From NCBI RefSeq assembly GCF_025384765.1, contig NZ_VHLL01000005.1:1-64000 (forward strand): a DNA stretch of 64,000 nucleotides, in the 5' to 3' direction. Under the pieces are notes generated by a model, which worked only from the letters and a program-made list of their open reading frames with translations, was not told where the DNA came from and made no database searches. Shown here piece after piece: positions 8,671 through 17,200 of the stretch. This DNA comes from Methanoculleus formosensis. Lineage in GTDB: Archaea > Halobacteriota > Methanomicrobia > Methanomicrobiales > Methanoculleaceae. Position 1 is the first letter of the stretch, and every line of letters starts with the position of its first letter. Both the position numbers and the translations under genes were made by a program.

Positions 8671-9548
8671 GATATCGTCACATCCTGCACCATATGCCAC
8701 GCGTGCGGGCCGTACTTCTTCACCCGGTGGGAGGTCACCGCCGCCGAAAAGCCGGCTTCGTCCGCCCGTTCCCGGATCGTCTCGCTCACGTCCCCGATGC
8801 TGTGGACGTGGAGCACGCTTCCCGCCCGGACGTGGGCGAGGGCGTCGGCGAGCATCGAGGGGGCGTCGAAATGCCCCATCAGGACCCGGTCGTAGACCCC
8901 GGAGAGGAGGTCCCGGCAGTCGCCGAGTTCGCCCGCGACCCTGTCCGCGAGATGGTTTGCCATAATGTTACGTTGCAGGTATTCAAAGGCTATTGGGTTG
9001 ATCTCCATCGCGTGGACCCGTCCACCGCTCATGGCCGCCGGTATGGTGAAGTAGCCGATCCCGGAGAACATATCGGCGATCCGCTCGCCGGGCCGGACGA
9101 GAGCGGCGATCCTCACCTTCTCGTCGCGGTTGCCTTTCGAAAACATCACCTTCGTCGGGTCGAGGAAGAACGTGCAGCCCTGCTCGCGGTGCCGCACCTC
9201 GCCTGCGCTCCCGTAGAGGATCTCAGTCTCCGGGACGCGCATCTCGCTCAAAAATCCCTTCACCCGGACGACGCCCCGGGGACGGCAGTGCTCCACGATC
9301 GCCCTGAGTTCCTCCTTTGTCGGCGCATCGCCGTGGAGCACCGCGACGTCGCCGATGAGGTGGTAGCCGCGGCCGCGGTAAGCCTCCCGCTCCGGAAGGT
9401 CTTCGTCGGCAGGATAGCCCTCCCTGACCGGGACCCAGGCGATGCCGTCCTCGACGTACGGCCGGCGGAAGGTGTCCACCCACTCCGCGTCCGCGATATC
9501 GGCGAGAACGGCCGCCGGCACCTTCCGCGCACGCATGGCAGAACTCAC
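8667..9548 (-). CDS. tRNA wyosine/Trm5-family enzyme, probably Taw2-like
   Basis: A SAM-binding domain with motif DMFSGIGYFTIPAA and a following VHAMEINPIAFEYL marks the Trm5/TYW2 group. The N-terminal half includes the HLIGDVAVLHG strand typical of these tRNA enzymes. In place of the NPP-type catalytic motif of Trm5 the sequence reads DRVLMGHFDAPS, which favours the aminocarboxypropyl-transferring Taw2/TYW2 branch that acts on guanosine-37 of tRNA-Phe. Start is a GTG overlapping the Nmd3 stop as GTGA. The branch choice is an inference. Confidence 0.78.
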   Translation of the reverse strand: MSSAMRARKVPAAVLADIADAEWVDTFRRPYVEDGIAWVPVREGYPADEDLPEREAYRGRGYHLIGDVAVLHGDAPTKEELRAIVEHCRPRGVVRVKGFLSEMRVPETEILYGSAGEVRHREQGCTFFLDPTKVMFSKGNRDEKVRIAALVRPGERIADMFSGIGYFTIPAAMSGGRVHAMEINPIAFEYLQRNIMANHLADRVAGELGDCRDLLSGVYDRVLMGHFDAPSMLADALAHVRAGSVLHVHSIGDVSETIRERADEAGFSAAVTSHRVKKYGPHAWHMVQDVTIS

Positions 9549-10588
9549 CCGACGATGACCAAGCGGTCCTGCTCTTCGTCGCGGAGCACCCGGATCGGCT
9601 GCCCCTCCACCGGGAACGTCCAGGGGACCGTATTGAGTTCCCGCGTCTGATAGGTTCTCGGGTCCATCAGCCCCATGACGCCCGGTTGCGTGAAGACGAC
9701 GAGCGCGGACTCGGCCTCGCGCACGTTCCCGAGGAGGCGCTCGACCTCGTCCTCGGTGAGTGTCCGGGCAACGCCGGCCGTGAGATCGAAGACCCGGAGG
9801 CGCTGCCCGTCGATATCGCGCACCTCGAAGTAGTTGCCGCGGGAGACCACCACGTCGCCTTTCTGGTAGAACGGCAGCCGGATGGAGTAGGTAATCCGGT
9901 AGAGCGCTTTTCCGTCCTTCTCGCCGACCAGCTTCGGGTGGGTCGTGAACCGCCCGCCGAGCGCCCCCGTGATCGCCCTCGATATCTCCTGGCCGAGGTG
10001 CTGCGTCCCGACGGTGATATCGACGCCGTCCTTTGTCTCATCGAGGTCCGATATGAACGAGAAGCGGTCGCCGGCCTGCTGGAGCGACTCCTCGGTCTGC
10101 TCCGCGATATTCGCGGCGACCTCCCGCTCGTAGGCGTTGATCTTCCTGCCGGTCGCCCGCACCTGGACGTTCCCCGCGTAGTAACCCCCGGAGATGCGGC
10201 TGCACCGGTCGCAGGACTCCTTCTGCCAGCGGATCTCGGTGCTGCAAGTTCCCCTGACCGGGACGCCATAGAGAGCTGCCTCCACCTCGACGGTGCAGGC
10301 CGTCCTGTTCGGCGCTACCTCTTCGGCCCGGACGGTTATCCGGATATCCTTCGCGTCCTCGTGGATCTTCGTTGCCGATACCGCCAGTTCGGTGACGAGG
10401 TCAACGTGGGGCATCTGCAGGTCCGACCAGGTCTTGCCGCGTTTCTGCGACTCGCAGACCGGACAGTAGACGGCGGTCACGTACGGCTCGCAGGTCAGCA
10501 GCCGCACATCCGCCGCCCGGCACTCCGGGCAGAGCCCCTCCTCGCTCGGCTGCCCGCAGCGAGGGCAGATACTCGTCTGGATGGTCAT
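9545..10588 (-). CDS. Nmd3-related ribosomal subunit protein
   Basis: The N-terminus carries zinc-binding pairs: CPRCGQPSEEGLCPEC, then YCPVC and later CDRC, in the order seen in NMD3. Middle and C-terminal segments (VDITVGTQHLGQEISRAI, KLVGEKDGKALYRITYS and VVSRGNYFEV) fit the archaeal homologue. Eukaryotic NMD3 binds the 60S subunit as export adaptor; the archaeal role is presumed to be in large-subunit assembly. It is followed after 3 bp upstream by a DUF424 gene, a common archaeal association. Confidence 0.88.
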   Translation of the reverse strand: MTIQTSICPRCGQPSEEGLCPECRAADVRLLTCEPYVTAVYCPVCESQKRGKTWSDLQMPHVDLVTELAVSATKIHEDAKDIRITVRAEEVAPNRTACTVEVEAALYGVPVRGTCSTEIRWQKESCDRCSRISGGYYAGNVQVRATGRKINAYEREVAANIAEQTEESLQQAGDRFSFISDLDETKDGVDITVGTQHLGQEISRAITGALGGRFTTHPKLVGEKDGKALYRITYSIRLPFYQKGDVVVSRGNYFEVRDIDGQRLRVFDLTAGVARTLTEDEVERLLGNVREAESALVVFTQPGVMGLMDPRTYQTRELNTVPWTFPVEGQPIRVLRDEEQDRLVIVG

Positions 10589-10591
10589 GGT

Positions 10592-10885
10592 TCAGATCCT
10601 GAATATCTGGGCGTGCGGGACGTCGCCGATCACGATGCAGTCGTCTTCTGAGATGAGCCCCATGGCGACGGCGAGGGCTACGACGCGTTTCCCGATGATA
10701 TTAACGTTCTCCGCGGTCGCGAGAGCACACCGGACGTCTTCTTCGTCGGCACGCTCTGTACCGTAAAATCCTCCGGTGATGCAGACCTCTACGTCGCCGT
10801 GCATCAGGGTGGCGTCCATGAGTTCAGCGTCACAGGCAGCCACCACCTCACCGGCGCCCGGTATGCGGTGCACTTTTAAGTACAT
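10592..10885 (-). CDS. DUF424 family protein
   Basis: I start it at MYLKVHR, giving 97 residues; the longer frame upstream reads as an arginine-rich shadow. The conserved part includes LMHGDVEVCITGGFYG and ENVNIIGKRVVALAVAMGLI, ending GDVPHAQIFRI. DUF424 is an archaeal family of about 100 residues often encoded beside translation genes; its function is not established. It sits 3 bp before the Nmd3 gene in the direction of transcription. Confidence 0.82.
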   Translation of the reverse strand: MYLKVHRIPGAGEVVAACDAELMDATLMHGDVEVCITGGFYGTERADEEDVRCALATAENVNIIGKRVVALAVAMGLISEDDCIVIGDVPHAQIFRI

Positions 10886-10929
10886 CACATACCGTTTGAC
10901 GCGAGCCGTCAAAAAGGTGCGCAGTTCCG

Positions 10930-11760
10930 TTAAGGGAGCGCGATATCCACGCCGTAGGTGCGCGACGGTGTCTCCACATGGATGCGCCAGGCGTCCTCTT
11001 CGGTGATGAGCCCTTCTTCCAGGTACCGGCGCGTGAACCGCGGCACCGACTTCGGCCCGATGACCGCGCCGGGCCGGGAGTTTTCGTCCATGTAGTCGCT
11101 CTCCATCGTGAACAGGCGGCCCGACCGGGCGAGCGCGGGGATCTTCTCGTGCCTCGCGATGAATGAGGGCATGAGCGGGGTATCGGGCGTTGCGAAGTGC
11201 TTGACGACCCGCTCGACCGGGATGCCCGCCCGCCGCGCCATATCGACGACATCGGTGCACGGCCCGCTCTCGGCGTGGAGCTGGACGGCGCAGCCGCAGT
11301 CTGCGGCGAGTTCGAGCGCGTGGTAGAGGACTGCGTTCGAGGCCGCGAGCACCTCCGGCGCGACCTCGTAGTGGGGCCGGCCGCTCTTAAGGGCCACCGC
11401 CTGGCCGTCCTCGACGTAGCGGGCGGCGAGGTCGAGCCCGGCCATCATCACGCCGGCGGCCTCGTCAAGGCTCATCCTCTCCACGAGTCGGTTCATCTCC
11501 GCCGGGTGGACGCCGAGGACCGGGTAGACGACAAGCCCGGTCTCCCTGACCATATCGGCGACCCGGAGCGTTCTATCAAAGACCTCCCGGTAGTCCTCGC
11601 CGCTGGACGGTTCGACCCCAAGCGACCAGGAGGGTTTCGCGACCAGGAAGATGTGCGTCCCCCCGCTGCGGCGAAAGTCCTTCGCGGCCTCGACGCCCCG
11701 GCCGTTGTTCGGGTCGATGTGGATATGGTCGTCAGTGATCGGTATCGCGGGGAGTTTCAT
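10930..11760 (-). CDS. TatD-like metal-dependent hydrolase
   Basis: An amidohydrolase-like TIM barrel: the N-terminal metal motif reads TDDHIHIDP, followed by YPVLGVHPAEM, a conserved ALKSGRPHYE strand (candidate metal-bridging lysine), QLHAESG, VVKHFATPD and ESDYMDENSRPG, placing metal ligands at the ends of the expected strands. The 276-residue archaeal branch is annotated as TatD-related; substrate not known. Its start overlaps the end of mptD by 29 bp, so they share a transcript. Confidence 0.83.
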   Translation of the reverse strand: MKLPAIPITDDHIHIDPNNGRGVEAAKDFRRSGGTHIFLVAKPSWSLGVEPSSGEDYREVFDRTLRVADMVRETGLVVYPVLGVHPAEMNRLVERMSLDEAAGVMMAGLDLAARYVEDGQAVALKSGRPHYEVAPEVLAASNAVLYHALELAADCGCAVQLHAESGPCTDVVDMARRAGIPVERVVKHFATPDTPLMPSFIARHEKIPALARSGRLFTMESDYMDENSRPGAVIGPKSVPRFTRRYLEEGLITEEDAWRIHVETPSRTYGVDIALP

Positions 11761-12085
11761 GGAACTCGACGATCTCCATCATGGGGTAGTCGTCCTCGAG
11801 GTGCAGCCGGGCGCGGCAGACGGCCGACCCGACCTCGGTCGTGATCGCGGCGTCGAACATCTTCCCGGCAAGTTCCGAGTAGCCGAACCGGTTCGAGACC
11901 ATCATATCGCGGTTCAGCCGGACGGTGATATCCGTCACGTAGGGCTGGAGGCCGACGGCCTGCTCGATGGCAGTCTCAACGGCGCCGGCGGTCTCTCGGG
12001 CGATGGGCGTCCCGACGAACTGGTGGTAGAGGGCGCCGAGCTTGATGCCGGCCTCAAACGCCGCTCTCTCGCGGTCGGTGATCAT
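11732..12085 (-). CDS. mptD: Dihydroneopterin aldolase MptD
   Basis: This 117-residue protein belongs to the archaeal MptD family (formerly DUF381), which cleaves 7,8-dihydroneopterin to 6-hydroxymethyl-dihydropterin in methanopterin synthesis. The signature FEAGIKLGALYHQFVG is present near the N-terminus. Its glutamate and the histidine ten residues later correspond in spacing to the catalytic pair reported for the Methanocaldococcus enzyme. A broken copy of the first 25 codons occurs at 53918. The enzyme supports methanogenesis by supplying the C1 carrier. Confidence 0.9.
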   Translation of the reverse strand: MITDRERAAFEAGIKLGALYHQFVGTPIARETAGAVETAIEQAVGLQPYVTDITVRLNRDMMVSNRFGYSELAGKMFDAAITTEVGSAVCRARLHLEDDYPMMEIVEFHETPRDTDH

Positions 12086-12156
12086 GGTTAGTAGGTTTGT
12101 GGGTATGGGAGTAAGAAGGTGCGCCCCCGGGGGAGGGGGAAAGAAGAGGTTCTGTT

Positions 12157-12393
12157 TTACACGCGCTCATAAACACGCAGGAACTCTTCTCGAGAGATAC
12201 CTGCCTGCGTGCAGATGGTCCTGAGGGTCGGGCCTTTGATTTTTGGGTGGTTCGGCATCGTGAGCGGCGTCGTTGTGCCGTCCGGATTGCTGCGGATAAG
12301 CGCGATATGGTTGCCCGTCCTCACGACCTGAAAACCGAGCGCCTCCAGCGTTTTCAGCACCTTCCGCTGGGGCGCATCGTGCGGGAACTTCAT
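12157..12393 (-). CDS. hicA: HicA-family mRNA interferase toxin
   Basis: The 78-residue protein has the HicA pattern: KVLKTLEALGFQVVRTGNHI, where the histidine after GN is the family's catalytic residue, then TTPLTMPNHPKIKGPTL and a C-terminal helix ending in SREEFLRVYERV. Its ATG follows directly on the TAG stop of hicB, so the genes are coupled. The order antitoxin-then-toxin matches the pair at 3.6-4.1 kb, but the protein sequences are clearly different. Confidence 0.88.
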   Translation of the reverse strand: MKFPHDAPQRKVLKTLEALGFQVVRTGNHIALIRSNPDGTTTPLTMPNHPKIKGPTLRTICTQAGISREEFLRVYERV

Positions 12394-12609
12394 CTATACA
12401 GCGACTTCGGCGACGAAGGTCTCCATGATGTCGTTGTTCTCGAACGCATCGTTCCCGAAGGTCTCTATGTGAAACTGTATGGCGGATTTCACCTCGGCAA
12501 GCGCCTCTTCGTAGGTGTCCCCCTCTGCAACGACGACGCCCTTCAGACCCAGAGGGTAGGCGACATAGCCGTCAGGATGCTTCTCGACGATGATTTTCAA
12601 GGTTTTCAT
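12394..12609 (-). CDS. hicB: HicB-family antitoxin
   Basis: I start it at MKTLKIIVEKHPDGY, which has AGGAGAG upstream with suitable spacing; a frame to 12663 adds an unsupported basic segment. The 71 residues show the HicB partial RNase-H fold: strand, DGYVAYPLGLKGVVVAEGDT, then helix EEALAEVKSAIQFHIETFG. There is no DNA-binding domain, so autoregulation would need another protein. The promoter upstream belongs to the box shared with the secreted-protein genes at 46-54 kb. Confidence 0.85.
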   Translation of the reverse strand: MKTLKIIVEKHPDGYVAYPLGLKGVVVAEGDTYEEALAEVKSAIQFHIETFGNDAFENNDIMETFVAEVAV

Positions 12610-12755
12610 GGGCTTATCTCTCCTGCATTTGATCGGAGTAGAGGCGATCAGTCTGATATTCAACTCGTCTGGCGATATACTTTAGCCCGGTTTCTTCGCC
12701 GGCGAAGGTTGTTGATTCATCTTCTGTTTTTGGTATTGATGGTGCTTCTTCCTGT

Positions 12756-12799
12756 GGTCAGGTTCACGCTTCCTGGCTCCGCCATACAGGAACCTGACC
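12756..12799. promoter_or_regulatory. 10-bp inverted repeat overlapping the hicBA start site
   Basis: GGTCAGGTTC and GAACCTGACC face each other across 24 bases. On the minus strand the repeat lies 15-50 bp past the TATA box, so it covers the predicted transcription start and the first part of the leader. It could be an operator or a 5' hairpin in the hicBA mRNA. The rest of the 12610-12755 leader shows no gene. Confidence 0.5.
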
Positions 12800-12804
12800 G
12801 TGGG

Positions 12805-12914
12805 TTTATTTATACATTCTGTCCGTACCCTCTACACGTCCAGAGGCTGTTCGTAAAAGTGAAGCGGCGGACCCCCTCCAGGGGTGGAGAAGACGGGCCG
12901 TCCTCACGGCGAGG
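12805..12914 (-). promoter_or_regulatory. Shared upstream element and promoter of hicBA
   Basis: Read on the minus strand, a CCTCGCCGTGAGGA segment is followed by CTTCACTTTTACGAACAGCC, then ACGTGTAGAGGG, GGACAGAATG and a TATA box TATAAATA. The same blocks in the same order precede the secreted-protein genes at 48994, 51943 and 54300, and the promoter-proximal part also precedes 46410. The 12915-13090 stretch beyond it has no gene that I can see. Confidence 0.65.
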
Positions 12915-13090
12915 CAGGCTATGCGGGTTATGATAGCCTTCGGCAGACAATCCGAATCGCCGGGACAGGTCATTAACATCCTGCCCGGAAACCCATGGCC
13001 TGACGCCCGCGATGCATCTTAAGGGTTATCTGCAACCGGCCGCCGGGCCCGTTCTTCCGAACTCCGTATGCCGCATCCTGATTACATAAC

Positions 13091-13135
13091 ATACTCGACA
13101 GAGTATAATAAGTAATCAATAGACTACTTTTTATA
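13091..13135 (+). promoter_or_regulatory. Promoter and operator-like repeats of the MNT/HEPN locus
   Basis: ATACTC-GACA-GAGTAT is a perfect 6-bp inverted repeat, followed by AAGTA and TACTT arms around 10 bases, and then an AT-rich TTTTTATA box. The box lies about 25-30 bp before the ATG, so the mRNA is probably leaderless. The repeats could bind the winged-helix domain of the gene's own product. Confidence 0.5.
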
Positions 13136-13159
13136 ATCAACCAGCGACACTCTTCCTGC

Positions 13160-13756
13160 ATGCTTGAAGCTCTCATATCCTCCGAGACGAGAGTGAAGGT
13201 ACTCACGCTGTTCCTCTTAAACCCCGATAAGGAGTATTACATCCGCCAGGTCGAGAGGCTGGTCGGGAAGAACTACGCCCTTGTCCGCAAGGAACTCGCG
13301 CACCTTGAAGAGTTCGGCCTGTTGAGTTCGGAGACAAAAGGGAATCAGACATACTACACCGTCGACCAGACATTTTTTCTCTACCCCGAGTTGCAGAGAC
13401 TGGTCCTTAAGACGGAAGGCGTCGCCCGGGTCCTCAAAGAGCAACTTGACGAACTCGGCGATCTCGAGTGCATATTCATCTACGGTTCGTTCGCCTCCGG
13501 AACGGCAGGTGCAAAGAGCGACATTGATCTCTTCCTCGTCGGTGATGTCGATGAGAGCCGCCTGATCCCTCTGATAAACGAGAGCGAGAGAACCCTGCAA
13601 AGGGAGATCAATTATACGCTGGTGAAGAAAGAAGAATTACGGGAACGCATCGACAGGGCCGATCCGTTCGTCACCAATGTTCTGAGCAGACCAAAAGTCA
13701 TGATCCTGGGTGAGGGTTGCTGTGGTGAAACGCCTGGAGATGGAAGGGAAGATTGA
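13160..13756 (+). CDS. Winged-helix nucleotidyltransferase (MNT-type antitoxin)
   Basis: Residues 1-75 form a winged helix: TRVKVLTLFLLNPDKEYYIR then NYALVRKELAHLEEFGLL. Residues 95-185 are a minimal nucleotidyltransferase with FIYGSFASGTAGAKSDIDLF, containing GS and D-x-D residues needed for metal and ATP. In the HEPN/MNT type of toxin-antitoxin pair the MNT enzyme inactivates the HEPN RNase, in known cases by AMPylation. The fused DNA-binding domain suggests autoregulation. The 3' end overlaps the HEPN gene. Confidence 0.85.
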   Translation: MLEALISSETRVKVLTLFLLNPDKEYYIRQVERLVGKNYALVRKELAHLEEFGLLSSETKGNQTYYTVDQTFFLYPELQRLVLKTEGVARVLKEQLDELGDLECIFIYGSFASGTAGAKSDIDLFLVGDVDESRLIPLINESERTLQREINYTLVKKEELRERIDRADPFVTNVLSRPKVMILGEGCCGETPGDGRED

Positions 13757-14140
13757 GAGGATACCTATCGATCAGAGCACCGTCAGGGAGGCGATCGATA
13801 TTGCGGAACGGGATCTCCATGCCGCCGAGATGAACCTTGAGATCAGCAACGAATGGGCGTATAACATCTCCTACAACGCCGCCCTCTCGGTGGGAAGGGC
13901 ACTGATCTTCTCCAGGGGTTATCGGCCGAAGGGCACGTTTCAGTAAAGGAGTTCCTGAAGTTCTACCTCACCCCGGATGAGGTTGCCGCCTTTGACCGGA
14001 TGCGGAGGAAACGGCATGCGGCCACGTATGATCACAGTTCTGTCGTCACCCGTACCGATGCAGAAGGCGCCCTTGCCACGGCAAGATTTCTGGTGAGCAA
14101 GATAAAAAAGATCCTTACAGATGATGGTTTTGTCTCTTAA
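13722..14140 (+). pseudogene. HEPN-domain protein, frameshifted
   Basis: The first frame reads a HEPN helical bundle (REAIDIAERDLHAAEMNLE, then WAYNISYNAALSVGRALIF) and stops at 13946 just after GYRPKG. A second frame, entered near 13935, continues as HVSVKEFLKFYLTPDEVAAF and runs to a TAA at 14138, giving the full length expected for a HEPN toxin. One inserted base, or two lost, would restore it. Either the toxin is inactivated or there is a sequencing error. The exact GTG start is uncertain because the gene begins inside the MNT gene. Confidence 0.75.
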
Positions 14141-14198
14141 CTCCAGAAAAATTCGGCGTGTCCCCCCGAAGACAGGGTAGCCGCGACTTGCCGCCCCC

Positions 14199-14231
14199 GC
14201 GTGGTGATACCCACTGGAAAGCCGTGCCGGG
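14199..14231 (-). repeat. End fragment of the GC-rich inverted-end repeat
   Basis: On the minus strand GGCACGGCTTTCC is followed by GGGTATCACCACG, matching the ends of the fuller copies at 22.9, 43.0, 56.2 and 59.6 kb. The element body is not recognisable here. It lies in the otherwise empty 14141-14288 gap after the MCM gene. Confidence 0.45.
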
Positions 14232-14288
14232 AATCTAACGTGAGAAACCCGGTCTGTCCTTCGCGAGAAAATGGGCAGCCCTCTCCCC

Positions 14289-17200
14289 TCACCCAATCAA
14301 CTTCACCAGCCCGTGCCGGGGCTCGAGCACCTCGCCGCCGCGTTTCAGCTGCTCGAGGGTGTGCTCGACCTTGTCGCGGGAGAAGCCCTGCTGCACCAGG
14401 ATCTCGATCACCTCGTCGACCCGCGCCTGGCCGCCGGAGTCGCCCGAGACGTTCCGGATCGTCTCCTTCACCGACCGGATGATGTCGCGCTGCGACTTCG
14501 TGACCCCGGTCACGAGCTTGTCGATATCGAAACTCCCGCTCTCTGCGTCGTAGGCGACCTGCCGGAGACAGGCATCCACGATCTTCAGGATCCGGTCGGT
14601 ATCCTCCGTATCGACGGTGTTCGAGAGCCGCATCCGTGCGCTCGCCTCCGCGAGCCGCACCAGCGCCTCGAGCTGCCGTGCGGTGACCGGGACGGGCTTG
14701 TTCCCGCTCGCGAGGTTTCTCAGGCGCATGTAGTAGGCGATCAGCGCCTCCTTCGCCCCGTCGGAGAGGATGGGGAAGCACGTCCGTTTCGCGTAGGCGA
14801 TATACTTCCGGAAGAGTACTGGATCGATGTCGGGGATGACCGGCGCAAGCGCCCGCTCGATGTACTTGTCATCAACGTCGGGCAGCGGCTCGTACTCGTG
14901 CTGCTTGATCAGTTCGCCCACGCTGTGGGTCTTGATGATGTGATTGGCGATCGCCCCGTCGCGCTCGGCCTCCGGTTGATCGGTCATCACGAAGATGAGG
15001 TCGAACCGGGAGAGGAGCGACGGCGGCATGTTAATCTGCTCGCCGATCGGGACGAACTGGTCGAACCGCCCGAGTTTCGGGTTCGCGGCGCCGAGGAGGG
15101 CGCACCGGGACTTCAGGGTCGCGGTGATGCCGGCTTTTGCGACCGAGATCGAGTTGCCGCACCAGACCGGGATGCCGCTACGGCGCACGTAGAGGATGTG
15201 GTTTGGAACCTCGAGGCAGTAGATCGTGCCCTTATAGGGCCGCGTCTCGATATGCTGCTTTCCGTTTGTGTTGACGTTCGGCTCGTTCTGGCCGTCGCGG
15301 ATGAAGGTCACCTGGTAGATATCGTGGGTCGCTGCGGAGGTTCCACCCCGCGGGTTGGATGCGATGGTCCCGGCCTCCCGCATGAGATGGACGTTCCCCG
15401 ACCATCCCTTCTTCAACAGGAGTTCGGTGACGTCGTCGGCCAGTCTCCTCGAAGAGGTCGTGTATATCGAGACCCCGGTCGTTTTGTTGACGTAGCCGTC
15501 CCCGAGCATGAGCGCGTCGAGGAGTATCTCGATCTGCTCGGGAGGGAGGCTTTTCGCGTATCCGGGGACGTACTTCTCGTGGCATTTGCCGAACGGCGCG
15601 AGGTGCTCGGCGAGCTGCTTTGTGTTGATCGAGAAGTTCTTGCCGTCGTAGGAGAACCGGAACGGCAGCCGCTCAAGGCATTCCCGGATCTTCTCGGCAG
15701 ACTCCGAAGTCTTCTGCGATATGATGACGCGGTAAGGAACCCCGGTCTGGTAGTGCCGCTGAACCGACCCTTCCGAGAGGAAATAGCCCAGGAACTCAAG
15801 CCAGTCGTCCATCCCGATCTGGATGGGATCGGTAAGCCTTCCTTCCGCATTCTGGTTCGCGAACTTGACGATGGGCGGGATCTCGTAGGTTTCCTGCCGC
15901 TCCCCTGCCCATACGGCGTCCTTCTTGAACCGCATCCGCTTGTGGATGGGGAGTTCGTCCATACGGACGAGCCGGAACCCTTCCCACTCGTCGGCGCGCC
16001 GGTTCAGGTTGACGTACATCCGGTGGTTCGGCGTTACCGCGAGGTCGACCTGCCGTGACTTGACGTAGTACATCTCCCCATCATACTCCGACGCCACGAA
16101 ATTGGACGGAGCCGCGTACTCGAGCCCGCCGTCGGGTGAGAGGGTCGCGACGCGGTCGTCTGCGGTTACGTCCCGGAAGAGCTTCCAGCCGCTCTCCGTA
16201 AGGACCTCGGTCTCGTCGTCGTAGCACTGCTGTTCCATCGCCTCATGGAGCGCGCTCCGGTCTTCCTTCGCCATCTTGTCCATCTCGTCGACGGCGGCGA
16301 TCCCCATATCCGCGAGGACCAGCGCACCGGCCTCGAGCGTCCAGCGCCCGTCGCCGAACTCGTCCTTGACCGCCGTCGCCGTCAGCCCGGCGGAGGTCGA
16401 CGACTTGCCGCTCGTGTAGATCCCGCGGGGCGAGAGTTTCACGACGTACCGCAGGATCTGACTTTTCGCGATACCCGGGTCGCCGACCAGGAGAACGTGG
16501 ACGTCGCCGCGGAGGCGGGAGCCGTCCGGCATATCCTTCGCGATCCCGCCGAAGAGCTGGAGCGCGATCGCCTCCTTCACGTCGTCGGTGCCATAGATCG
16601 TCGGCGCGATCGACCGGGCGATCTTCTTGTAGACCAGCGGGTCGCGGGCGAGCGCCATGATCTTCGCCTCATCCTCCTCGGTGATCGAGACCTCCTCGAA
16701 CTCCTTCTCGGCGACCTCGATGGAGTTGCACTCGAGATAGATGTCAAAGAGCGTGCTCTTCTGGCCGTAGTTGATCCTCTGCACCGACCGGAGGATGCCG
16801 TTCAGCACCACCCGGTCGCCCGGCGATACCATCCCGGTCAGGTCGTCGGTGACGTCGATATCGAGCGTCTGGGGCTGCTCGCCGCCCCGCAGGCCTTCCG
16901 GCGACTCCTGGATCCGGAGTTTCTGGGCATCGACGAACCGGCACCGGTTCATGACGAGATCGAGCCGGGTCTTCCTCTCACAGTTCGGGCAGAAATCGGG
17001 CTCGTCGAACCGCCCGTAGCCCTGCGGGACCGGGTCGGTATTCTTGCCGCAGGTGCGGCAGCGGAAGACCGCGGTGACGATCCGGGGGCGGACCTCCGTG
17101 GTCTTTCGGAGGATCCCCTCGAGGGCGACGAAGGTGTTGATCTGGTCCGCCCGGATGTCGCGGACGTTGGTCTTCTGCGGCAGGTTCGTGAACCGGATGT

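Noticed and set aside
10886-11260. N-terminal extension of the DUF424 frame
   Set aside because: It is arginine/histidine-rich antisense-like sequence overlapping the TatD-like gene; the family begins at MYLKVHR.
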